Notes under the pieces: generated by a model
Seen by the model: the letters and a program-made list of their open reading frames with translations, nothing else
Databases searched by the model: none
Told to the model about the DNA's origin: nothing
Program-made: the position numbers and the translations under genes
Assembly (NCBI GenBank): GCA_902794405.1
Contig: CADBHI010000006.1
Location: 62,001-126,000, forward strand
Direction: 5' to 3'
DNA from: an uncultured Prevotellaceae bacterium
GTDB lineage: Bacteria > Bacteroidota > Bacteroidia > Bacteroidales > Bacteroidaceae
Length of the DNA stretch: 64,000 nucleotides
Shown: positions 53,871 to 62,000 of the stretch, piece after piece
Position numbering within the stretch: position 1 is the stretch's first letter
How the letters are laid out: each line of letters begins with the position of its first letter

Positions 53871-54090
53871 TTTCATTCGTGCCAAGTGCCTGCTAAACGA
53901 CCCCCAAGTCGCCACTAAACGAATCTGCGACTTAAGTTCCAGCTATCTACCACTTAAGTAGTATAATCTCACCACTTAAGTTCTAACACCTTCCGACTTA
54001 AGTCGCAGATTCGTTTACTGCCCACTTTACATCCGTTTACTGCCCACTCTCCATCAGTTTGCTGCCTCTCATTTCTTCCAAATCCCCCTT
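53871..54090. repeat. 22-bp-period array with dyad symmetry between vapE and vsr
   Basis: Starting at 53893 the sequence can be cut every 22 bases into related units. Two begin CTAAACGA (53893, 53915). Four palindromes ACTTAAGT stand at 53930, 53952, 53974 and 53996, exactly 22 apart. Two TTTACTGCCCACT copies and a GTTTGCTGCC variant follow at the same step. The whole is also an inverted repeat centred near 53966.5: bases 53917-53937 are the exact reverse complement of 53996-54016, with weaker pairing beyond. This fills most of the 534-base gap between divergent genes. It could be an iteron-like binding array, an operator or an origin; no protein is assigned. Confidence 0.85.
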
Positions 54091-54132
54091 CTTATTTGTC
54101 TCCCATATTCCAAATTCTGTCCCCCAAAAATC

Positions 54133-54181
54133 CTCCGCCATGATAATCCTGAGATTCAGCTACTTACACTGCATGGCGGAG
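54133..54181. repeat. 10-bp inverted repeat upstream of vsr
   Basis: CTCCGCCATG (54133-54142) and CATGGCGGAG (54172-54181) flank a 29-base loop with an inner CTGAGATTCAG palindrome. The text CTCCGCCAT also occurs in the terminator at 52323-52385 on the other side of vapE. The rest of the gap to vsr is AT-rich promoter sequence. Confidence 0.6.
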
Positions 54182-54231
54182 AAATATTGTTTATTGAACA
54201 AATGGAGAAATTATCATTTTTGGCTTGATTA

Positions 54232-54264
54232 TTTGCAATATTTCAGTTATTATTCGTATCTTTG
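54232..54264 (+). promoter_or_regulatory. Promoter of vsr
   Basis: TTTG at 54232-54235 and TATCTTTG at 54257-54264, spacing 21; the ATG is at 54303. It rules out in-frame starts upstream. Confidence 0.75.
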
Positions 54265-54302
54265 CCGAGCATATTCGCGAAATAGAAAATAAGAAACAGA
54301 CA

Positions 54303-55067
54303 ATGGATAAACTCTCTATGCTGCAAGCTCGGCGACATGCCAAGGTTGCGATTAAACGAGAACAGAGCGATGCTTGCATCAGCTCTGCCGAGCGTGAGCA
54401 GGCTCGGCGACATGCCAAGGTTGCGATTAAGCGAGAACAGGGCGATGCTTGCATCAGTTCTGTCGAGCGTGAGCAAGCTCGGCGACATGCCAACATGGCG
54501 GCGATTCGGTCGAAGGACACGAAGCCTGAGATGATTGTGCGCAAAGGGTTGTGGAGTAGGGGATTCCGTTATCGTTTGAACCACAAGCGGCTACCCGGAC
54601 ATCCTGACTTGGTACTGAGGAAGTACAGGACCTGCATCTTTGTAAATGGATGCTTCTGGCATGGACACCATGTGAATTTACGATTTGACGATTTACAATC
54701 TACGATTGCGAATAGTGCATGCTGTAAGATTCCGAAGACGAACAGAGATTTCTGGGTAGCTAAGATTCGCAGGAATAAGGAGCGTGACAAGGAGGAACAG
54801 AAGAAGTTAGCAGAAATGGGCTGGCATTGCATCACGGTGTGGGAGTGCGAACTGAAACCATCGAAACGGGAAGAGACACTGGACTCCATCGCCTTCACCC
54901 TGAACCACATCTGGCTACAAGACCATCAGACCAAAGTCTTACCCTATCCGAAACCGGATGAAGAGGACATGCAGATGCCTATGGCAGCAGAAAAGTGTGA
55001 AGGCGTTAAAAATAGCAAAATACGTTCCAAATTATCTGATTGTTTGGATAGAATAGAAAACAATTGA
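54303..55067 (+). CDS. vsr: Very short patch repair endonuclease Vsr with inserted repeats
   Basis: 254 residues against about 140-180 usual. The true Vsr domain runs from about residue 60 (ANMAAIRSKDTKPEMIVRKG) through RLPGHPDLVLRKYRTCIFVN (catalytic Asp in HPDLV) and GCFWHGHH, to CCKIPKTNRDFW and ITVWECEL. Vsr nicks 5' of the mismatched T in T:G mismatches arising at methylated cytosines. Two oddities are seen: two complete and one partial 75-base units at the N-terminus (54324-54500), and an insertion (54672-54719) between the HGHH and CCKIP parts of the zinc site. The Cys and His ligands survive on both sides, so activity is possible but doubtful. No DNA cytosine methyltransferase partner is in the window. 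Confidence 0.9.
   Translation: MDKLSMLQARRHAKVAIKREQSDACISSAEREQARRHAKVAIKREQGDACISSVEREQARRHANMAAIRSKDTKPEMIVRKGLWSRGFRYRLNHKRLPGHPDLVLRKYRTCIFVNGCFWHGHHVNLRFDDLQSTIANSACCKIPKTNRDFWVAKIRRNKERDKEEQKKLAEMGWHCITVWECELKPSKREETLDSIAFTLNHIWLQDHQTKVLPYPKPDEEDMQMPMAAEKCEGVKNSKIRSKLSDCLDRIENN
54324..54500 (+). repeat. 75-base in-frame tandem repeats at the vsr N-terminus
   Basis: Units at 54324-54398 and 54399-54473 differ by few bases and encode QARRHAKVAIKREQ...ISS-ERE. A third, partial unit from 54474 merges into the Vsr core (QARRHANMAAIRSKD). Each junction holds GCCGAGC/GTCGAGC facing GCTCGGC, able to form a hairpin. Confidence 0.92.
54672..54719. repeat. TTTACGATTT-type insertion in vsr
   Basis: Contains short A/T-rich units TTTACGATTTG, ACGATTTACAATC and TACGATTGCGAAT. 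It encodes VNLRFDDLQSTIANSA at about residues 124-139, which the usual Vsr sequence lacks at the zinc site. Confidence 0.65.
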
Positions 55068-55078
55068 AAATTAATCAC

Positions 55079-55086
55079 TACCTTTG
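55079..55086 (+). promoter_or_regulatory. -7 box before the hsdM remnant
   Basis: TACCTTTG, 39 bases before the ATG at 55126; no clear -33 element at the right spacing. It is the surviving promoter of a broken restriction-modification operon. Confidence 0.55.
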
Positions 55087-55125
55087 TGGAATAAAAACTA
55101 TAAATATGGAAGATATAAACCGACT

Positions 55126-55455
55126 ATGGCAAAGAAACAGATAAAAGAGAAAGCAATAGAAGAGGCTTTGTGGGAGTCGGCGAATAAACTGCGTGGCTCT
55201 GTGGAACCGTCAGAGTATAAGCACGTGGTGCTGAGCCTGATTTTCCTGAAATATGCCAACGACCGCTTTACTGAACGGCGCAATGAATTGGTGGCAGAAG
55301 GCAAGGAGGCTTTGGACCTGAAGGCTGACTTCATTATGGCCAATCCTCCTTTCAACCAAAAAGCATGGCGGGCAGAGAATGAACTGAAAGACGACCCTCG
55401 TTGGGTGGGTTACGATGTGCCACCAACGAGCAATGGTCACTCTTTGAAAAGTTAG
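55126..55455 (+). pseudogene. Type I restriction methyltransferase (HsdM) remnant
   Basis: 109 residues against about 500 in the intact protein. Residues 1-60 (IEEALWESANKLRGSVEPSE, VVLSLIFLKYANDRFTERRN) are the N-terminal HsdM domain. They are joined directly to LKADFIMANPPFNQKAWRAE, which holds catalytic motif IV (NPPF) and normally lies over 200 residues further on. The S-adenosylmethionine-binding motif I region is therefore deleted. The end ([12 protein letters not shown]) leaves the HsdM sequence after PPTSN; in another frame the next bases read [13 protein letters not shown], text from a further unknown gene. At least two deletions are implied. Not functional as a methyltransferase. 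Confidence 0.85.
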
Positions 55456-55465
55456 GATACAAATT

Positions 55466-55909
55466 ATGAGCAAGATATCTATCCGTTTCTATAAAGACCA
55501 TAAAGTTCGTGCTGTCTGGGACGAAGAAAAAAGTCAGTGGTGGTTCTCAATACTTGACATCGTAAGTGCTATCAACGAACAAGATGATCATGAGAAAAAC
55601 CGCAACTACTGGAAATATATCAAGGCAAAGTTACGGAAAGAGCAAAGTGAGGTGGTTAGTGACACTACCCAACTGAAACTTACAGCGTCCGATGGGAAGA
55701 AATACAATACCGATGTCATCAGTCTGGCAGAGTACCTACATGACAACTTGAAGACTATTGAGCAGATGCCTGAAACCACATTCGACGAGATCGTTGACAA
55801 GTATGTGGAGATGAATGTAGCCCATCTATTTATGGAAGGTAATGGCCGAAGTACTCCATTGGTGCACGAACAGAGAGGTTGGTGCACCAACCAACGACTT
55901 GCAAATTAG
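55466..55909 (+). pseudogene. Mosaic ORF: BRO-N-like start joined to a Fic fragment
   Basis: 147 residues. Residues 1-75 ([63 protein letters not shown]) resemble the BRO-N/antirepressor-type proteins that ride in type I restriction loci. Residues about 78-128 ([41 protein letters not shown]) match the middle of a Fic protein up to its HxFxEGNGR motif. The Fic Arg after RST and all later sequence are lost, and the ORF ends in unrelated text ([13 protein letters not shown]). The two halves are fused in frame by what looks like a deletion. It lies ten bases after the HsdM remnant. Confidence 0.75.
55877..55892. repeat. 16-bp palindrome at the end of the Fic fragment
   Basis: GGTTGGTGCACCAACC is perfectly self-complementary. 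GGTGCAC also occurs at 55861 and 55936, on either side. The repeat begins where Fic similarity stops, so it may mark the insertion or deletion that truncated the gene. The gap 55910-56091 beyond it has no gene but holds CCTCTCACCTCTCCCC repeats near 56040-56073. Confidence 0.7.
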
Positions 55910-56091
55910 GAGACTAAGGCCTAAAGGTGCACTTAGTGCTCCTTGTTATGCTCCTTTTCTTTATGGAGGGGAGTGGCTGCGCCGTCATTTGCGGTAGGGC
56001 GAATTGTTAAATGCACCCAAAAATGAAGCGGAAGAACTGTCCTCTCACCTCTCCCCTCTCACCTCTCCCCTCTTAAACACACCTCAAAAAA

Positions 56092-56134
56092 AGTCTTCAA
56101 AAATCTAGCGCCAATGGCTAGATTTTTGAAGACT
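56092..56134 (-). terminator. Terminator of the large lipoprotein gene
   Basis: Perfect 18-base arms (56092-56109 and 56117-56134; core CTTCAAAAATCTAGC) with a seven-base loop. Read on the minus strand it is followed by seven T residues, so it ends the transcript coming from 56193. Confidence 0.9.
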
Positions 56135-56192
56135 GTTGTCCGCTGCCGCAGCACGGCTTGCTGCTGGCGAGTGGTTGCCTTATCGCAGCAAA

Positions 56193-58583
56193 TTACATCT
56201 TGAAGTCAGGGTCAAGCTCACGCCAGATGCGCCATGTGGGCCATGTGCTCTTCTGTCCGTTCTCGAAAAATGAATCTCCAACGAAAGTTGTGTAATACAC
56301 TTTAAGAGAATTAATCAGACCCTGCAGGTTGTCATCGTCCTCAATGTTCCAGTCGCGGGCGTGCAGCAGCCTCAGCGTATGGCCGTCGACGGTCTTCTCA
56401 CTATACTCGTTATCGCCCAGGTCCTTGACAGCCGTCATGCGAAGGAAGATGACCGGCTCGTTCCACATCGAGGTGGGATTGCGGAAGGCGTTCCACGACT
56501 CTCTGTCGTAGAAGTAGTTGGACACCTCCTTGGCCTTTGGCTCAGCCTGCTGGCGCGGCTCACGCACAGGTCCCTCCTTCCCGTCTATCGTCGACGGAAT
56601 GAGTAATGGCTGTCGTGCGTAGTGGTCTTCGGCATACTTGTCCACCAACTCCTGGTTGGCTATGTCCTGCAGGCGCAGCGGCTTATCGCTAAACACACGC
56701 TGGAACTGCTCATCAGCTGAAGGTGCCTGTGGATAGCTGTCCCAAATCCAGAAGGTCATATCATTCGCCTGGTTCTGGTTATTAATGATGACACGGAGCA
56801 AGGGCTGCGTGATGTCGAAGTCGTTGTTGTCATAATAGGCGATGCATGCCGTCATCGAGCTCTGTCTGGGGTCATTATTGGCCGCCTTGGAACGCTGTAT
56901 GAGTTTGCGGATATCTACATCAGCCCAACTACGGATGTTCAAGTAACTGGCTGGACGTTGTGAGATGTCGTTGAAATTATCGCCATTGGCAGAGGCCACG
57001 GCATTATAGTAGTTCCAAAGGTGGCAGAAGGCACGTATGGCCTGGGCGCGTTTGGGCACATTGTTGACATAGCCCTTGTTGACGTCGACGTCCATTCCTT
57101 CGAACGAAATCAACTCTGAGTAGGGGGAGCGCTCAAAGGGACTGCCACCCATGTTGGCCACAAACCACCTGTTTCCCTTCTCATCCTGATAGACGTCGCC
57201 CAAGCGGTAGTGGGGTCTGTATACACGGTCGGATTTCTCGGGTTCGATGTTGCGCAGGTTGTCTATGTCAAGGTCCTTTCTCAGGTTATACACACACACG
57301 TCTTCGCAGTTGGTCAGCTTCTTGCGCTTGTCATACTTGGCAGGCTGCGCACCCTTGCATAGCTCCTTGCCCGTCTTGTAGCGCACGAAGAAAGCCTTGA
57401 CATCTCTGTCCCCACGGCCAGGAGCCTTAATGTAATTGGCCTGGGCTGAACTGTAGTTAGCGATGTCGAAGCCGCCCTCAGCTATTTGCACGGTAAACGC
57501 ATCTTCCATGACCGTCTTCATGTTCTTGCCGTAGAAAGTGCGACGCTTCATCTTCACGCCGTCACTCTTCAGCGACACGTCATAGATAAAGCTGATGCCA
57601 TAGTCATATTCCAGATTGGTGGCTAACTCACCTGTATGAATGCCCATCACTGTCTTGAATATAACAGGAATATCACCACCGACCATCTGGTCATTGCCCC
57701 AGTTATGGTACTGGTCAGCAAAGAAGCCACTGCTGTTCAGTTCATAGTTCTTCAGGTAGTCGAAGTCGTTGAAATACTTCAGCGTCTTGTAGTCCTTTGA
57801 CAGGTTGCTGTCGTAGTCGCAAGGCTTGAACATGGCGTAGAGCACCTCTGCGAGGTTCTGCATGTGCTCCTCGGCGGTGTAGAGGTTCACGGGCAGGCGG
57901 TGTGTGACGCCACGCTTGGTCACCTCCTTGATGTAGTTGCCATGCAGGGGGCTGACCGACACCCAGTGGCTGTCCTCCTTGCCCTCGGGGCCAAAGGCGG
58001 GACGCACGCAAATCCAGTAATCAGTCTGGCCGTCTTCCACCTTCTTCACCACGTCGCCAAAGCGGTAGTAGGCGGTGCCCTTGAAGTCGCCGTTGCTGCC
58101 GGCCTGCTCAATGGTCTTGTAGACCAGCTGCGACAGTCCGGGCATCTGCTTGATGTCCACATCGACGGTAGCCAGCGATGTGCCGCTTGTGGGCTTGTAG
58201 GTCAGCGTGCCCACGTTCTCGTTCTTCCACACATACTCCTTGTCGGCGGCAAAGGTCTTTGAGTCGATGCCCACCAGTCCGCAGAAACGGACGGCTGCCG
58301 TCTCACGGTCGCCGGTGATGATGGTGCGCACGGCCTCATTGCCGTTGGTGGCCTCGCCGATGATGGGGGCAAAGGTCTTGCCCTTGTAGTCCTCGGTGTA
58401 GCTGTCGCTGCCGGCGAGCTGTCCCACCACTGTCCAGTACTGCTTTGTCACTTCCATCTGGTCGATGGCCTGCTGTTCTTTCTGCTCCGGAGTGAGTTCC
58501 TTGTCATCGTCGTCACTACATGAGGCGACGCCCAGGGCGAGCCCCAGGGTGAGGAGCGAAATCATGAATAGATTCTTTTTCAC
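56193..58583 (-). CDS. Large lipoprotein of unknown function
   Basis: 796 residues. The lipoprotein signal ends GVASC (Cys22), followed by the acidic SDDDDKE stretch typical of surface-exposed Bacteroidetes lipoproteins. The body is a globular, Tyr/Trp/Asn-rich sequence with no recognised domain. Repeated themes are Y-R-F/Y-GD-V-segments (YYRFGDVVKKVEDGQTDYWI, HYRLGDVYQDEKGNRWFV) that look like an internal duplication around residues 175 and 470. It has a long leader (about 150 bases) with an inverted repeat. The protein starting at 63117 has the same SCSDDDDKE start, so these may be related surface antigens. Confidence 0.75.
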   Translation of the reverse strand: MKKNLFMISLLTLGLALGVASCSDDDDKELTPEQKEQQAIDQMEVTKQYWTVVGQLAGSDSYTEDYKGKTFAPIIGEATNGNEAVRTIITGDRETAAVRFCGLVGIDSKTFAADKEYVWKNENVGTLTYKPTSGTSLATVDVDIKQMPGLSQLVYKTIEQAGSNGDFKGTAYYRFGDVVKKVEDGQTDYWICVRPAFGPEGKEDSHWVSVSPLHGNYIKEVTKRGVTHRLPVNLYTAEEHMQNLAEVLYAMFKPCDYDSNLSKDYKTLKYFNDFDYLKNYELNSSGFFADQYHNWGNDQMVGGDIPVIFKTVMGIHTGELATNLEYDYGISFIYDVSLKSDGVKMKRRTFYGKNMKTVMEDAFTVQIAEGGFDIANYSSAQANYIKAPGRGDRDVKAFFVRYKTGKELCKGAQPAKYDKRKKLTNCEDVCVYNLRKDLDIDNLRNIEPEKSDRVYRPHYRLGDVYQDEKGNRWFVANMGGSPFERSPYSELISFEGMDVDVNKGYVNNVPKRAQAIRAFCHLWNYYNAVASANGDNFNDISQRPASYLNIRSWADVDIRKLIQRSKAANNDPRQSSMTACIAYYDNNDFDITQPLLRVIINNQNQANDMTFWIWDSYPQAPSADEQFQRVFSDKPLRLQDIANQELVDKYAEDHYARQPLLIPSTIDGKEGPVREPRQQAEPKAKEVSNYFYDRESWNAFRNPTSMWNEPVIFLRMTAVKDLGDNEYSEKTVDGHTLRLLHARDWNIEDDDNLQGLINSLKVYYTTFVGDSFFENGQKSTWPTWRIWRELDPDFKM

Positions 58584-58640
58584 TTTACAATCAATTAATT
58601 ATTAAACAAATATATCATTTAAGTTCCGCATGTTGTTTTC

Positions 58641-58710
58641 AGAGGTGGGAGGTGCTCTCATCTCTTATCTCATCTGGGCGTGCAAACTATCCTCTCACCT
58701 CTCACCTCTA
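58641..58710. repeat. Inverted repeat in the leader of the large lipoprotein gene
   Basis: AGAGGTGGGAGGTG (from 58641) pairs with CACCTCTCACCTCT (ending 58710) with one mismatch over 14 bases. It lies between the -7 box and the start codon of the minus-strand gene, so it would be transcribed in its leader. Confidence 0.6.
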
Positions 58711-58734
58711 TAACGGTCTCTCCCAATTTTTTTG

Positions 58735-58742
58735 CAAAAGTA
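58735..58742 (-). promoter_or_regulatory. -7 box for the large lipoprotein gene
   Basis: Reads TACTTTTG on the minus strand, about 150 bases before the ATG at 58583. The leader contains the inverted repeat at 58641-58710. Confidence 0.6.
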
Positions 58743-58848
58743 CAAATAATCGCGCAAAGAACAACAGGAAAATACTAAAAATATGTCAAATAATACCGCT
58801 TTTTTGATATTGTTCAATCAAAAAAGTACTTCTTTCGTCTTTTTTTTG

Positions 58849-58856
58849 TACCTTTG
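58849..58856 (+). promoter_or_regulatory. -7 box for the 62-residue peptide gene
   Basis: TACCTTTG, 16 bases before the ATG at 58873. It probably also serves the beta-helix protein gene downstream. Confidence 0.7.
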
Positions 58857-58872
58857 CACCGTAATAAACAGT

Positions 58873-59061
58873 ATGTCTATGAAAAGAAGGCCATACACAA
58901 AACCGGAATCACTTGTGATTCGAACTGCCACCACAAGCATCATCTGCGGCAGCAGTAATGAGGTGAAAAACATTGGATCCAATGCCAGTCTTATATACAG
59001 AGGCGGAGGCAACGGCGATTCAATGTCGCGTGGTCATGGTGGCGACTGGGATGATGAATAG
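58873..59061 (+). CDS. Small Gly-rich peptide, KPE...ICGSS type
   Basis: 62 residues with no signal peptide or membrane segment. The first half, YTKPESLVIRTATTSIICGSS, resembles short Bacteroidales proteins that begin K-x-Y-x-x-P-x-x-x-V and carry a Cys-Gly/Ala-Ser-Ser step. The second half is Gly-rich and acidic at the end (YRGGGNGDSMSRGHGGDWDDE, 21 residues in all). The start is fixed by the -7 box at 58849-58856; the in-frame upstream codons lie before it. It is 32 bases upstream of the beta-helix gene and probably cotranscribed. A leader/core split at the ICGSS step, as in processed peptides, is a guess. Confidence 0.7.
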   Translation: MSMKRRPYTKPESLVIRTATTSIICGSSNEVKNIGSNASLIYRGGGNGDSMSRGHGGDWDDE

Positions 59062-59093
59062 GAATATAATGTAGAACGGAAGTTTTTTGGGAT

Positions 59094-62000
59094 ATGAACG
59101 CTGGCGTTATTTTTAACTACATAAAATCATTGCAGCAGAAATCTCTGCTGGTGGTCATACTGTGCCTGCTGCCTTCTATGAGGATGGCAGCTGATAATAG
59201 TATTGGCTTTTGGTGGGATAATAATACGAAGACCCACTGGATAGACTATTTCCCTGATGGTTTAGTGTATGGAACCTCATCTGGAACATATGATTATCAA
59301 TGTGACTTGCAATCTGAAAAACAACTAAGAACCATCACGCTGAAGACACCACTTCACCCTAATCAGGGTGTTCCCTCAGCCCCAGAGCAAGAACGTCCAC
59401 GCACTTCTAGCGGTATCCGTTTTACATTACCTAACGGCATAGATGGCGATGGAGGTTGTATTGTTAAGGTGGAAGGTTGGACGTCAGATGTTGAGCATTC
59501 ATTAATCAACGACAATAAACCGCCACAGCAGAATTTTAATTTAATAATTGACGATAATTTAATTGATTTCCGACAAGAGTGGTTAGATGACCCGTTGTTT
59601 GGTGAGATTACCATAACCATTTACAGTCCTGACGAGATAGACAGTGAGGAGGCACTCCGATTATTTCTCAATAAAGCCACAAGAGCGCATAAGCTGACAC
59701 TGACCAGTAACATTACCCTAAGTGGTGGTCCCATTACCATTGCAAACGGACAGAATTTCACCATCAATCTGAATGGATACACCATCAGTCGTGGTCTCAA
59801 CTCGGCTGTCGACAACGGCAGTGTGTTTATCGTTGAAAACGGTGGTACACTCACCATTAATGATGATAATAATGGCGGCGAGGGACATGGCACCATCACC
59901 GGTGGCTGTACCACAGGCATGGGGGGCGGCATCTATAACAAGGGTACCTGCACCATCAACAATGCATATATCAGCGGGAACAAAGGCAATGACGGCGGCG
60001 GCATCTATAACGCAGCCACAGGCACACTAACCATCAACAATGGAACCATCAATGATAACAAGAGTTCACAAGGTGGCGGTGGTGTGGTAAACTACGGTAC
60101 GTGTACCGTGACAGGCGGTTCTATAGTTGCTAACAGTGCGGAAATGCGTGGAGGCGGCATCTGGAATGCAGGCACTATGGAGATTGATGGCGTGTTGATA
60201 ACAACTAACAATGCTGATGAAAGTGGTGGCGGCATTCTCAATAAGGGTATACTCACCATCAATAGTGGAGAAATAAGCGTAAACAGCTCACATGACGGCG
60301 GAGGTATCTACAACGATGTTAATGGTAACAAAACTGGCGTGTTGACCATTCATGGTGGAACCATTGACAATAATGAAGCAACGGTAAATGGTGGTGGCGG
60401 CATCACCAACAAAGGCACATTAGTGATGGGCGGCGGAACCATCACTGAAAACCGCTCTCAAGACCGTGGCGCAGGCATCTTCGTAGGCGATGACAGTGGC
60501 AACAATGCCAGCACCATCACCATGTATGGCAACCCTGTGATAATGAACAACACAAGCTCATATAATGAACACATAGCCCACAACCTCTACCTGAGTTCAG
60601 GAAAGAAGATAAAGCTGTCGTCAGAATTTACTGAGGGGGCCAATATCTATGTTAGTTGCCAAGACGGCTACTCGGTGCCCATCACCGACGGTGGAACAAA
60701 GAACTATGTTGAGTTGAACCCCAATGCCCGGGCCGATGCCTACATCCACTATAGCGATGACAAGTGCGGTCTCATCATATACAAGAAGGAAATAGCACGC
60801 CTGCCATATACTACCAGCACAATAACGTATAAGAACCAAAACGGCGGTGACGGGACACCACTGAAATGCTTAGACATATCTAAGCTGATAGATGACTATA
60901 GTGCTTCCTTCGGGGTGGGTTACAATAGCACCAGCAACGACACTGAGGAGTGGTTTGTGCTGCCCTCCTCCAAGGAGTTCACCAAGCGTCTCTACACTGT
61001 CGGCGACGTGAACCTTATTCTTAAAGACGGCGCCACGCTAACAGCCAAACAAGGCATTGATGTGCCAGAAGCCTCGAGTCTGACTGTGTACGCACAGAGC
61101 TTGACGGGCAATCAAGTAGGCAAGATAGTAGCCACGGCAGAGAACATTACCAATTATGCTGCCATCGGAGGTGGCTACGGCAGTAACAAGTGCGGTGACA
61201 TTAGGCTTTTCGGAGGCGACATCACTGCGACGGGCAACAACCTTGGCGCAGGCATAGGCGGCGATAATGGAAGTGTGTGTTCAACCATTGAAATCAGCAA
61301 CGCCACCGTAACTGCCACGGGTGGCAATAATGCCGCAGGCATAGGAACAGGTGCAGTTGCTGTCATATGGAAATACAATAACCAGTCGCAGAGAGAAGAT
61401 GCGGACGAATGTGTTTATAATAGCAACATCATCATCCACAGCGGTAACGTCACTGCCACTGGCGGCAGTGTAGGAGGTGCTGGCATCGGCGGTGGCAACA
61501 GCACCTATTTCCTTGGCAACATCCGCATTGAGGGTGGCATTGTCCATGCTAATGGTAATACTTATTATGGTGCCGGTATTGGCGCTGGAATGTCAGGTAG
61601 CTGCTACTTGTTCCGATATCCACAGGCCGAACCCCGCGAGCGCCAAGCCACCATCACCATCACGGGGGGTGAGGTATATGCACAAGCCGGCAACTATGCT
61701 GCTGCCATCGGGGGTGGAGCACAACTGAACGAAAACCCGAACTTAACCTCGCCTGACACTTACACAGGTATCGATCTTCCCACCTATCAGGGCGGCGGTG
61801 CTATAGTCAACATTACAGGTGGCATGGTAAGGGCTATTACTTCACAAAGTTATCCTGGCGAAGCCATTGGCCACGGCGGCCATTTAAGCAACAGCAATTT
61901 CAGCAACCTGCCGACCAGCGGACCGATTACCATCTACGACGAAGCCATGGTGCTCTATCCTAATGCAGACGCAGGAAGTGATCTGGATTATAAGGCACGC

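Noticed and set aside
53871..54090. 22-bp array as a CRISPR array
   Set aside because: There is no constant repeat of 24 bases or more with variable spacers of similar length, no leader and no cas gene. The period of 22 contains both conserved core and variable parts, and the array has dyad symmetry.
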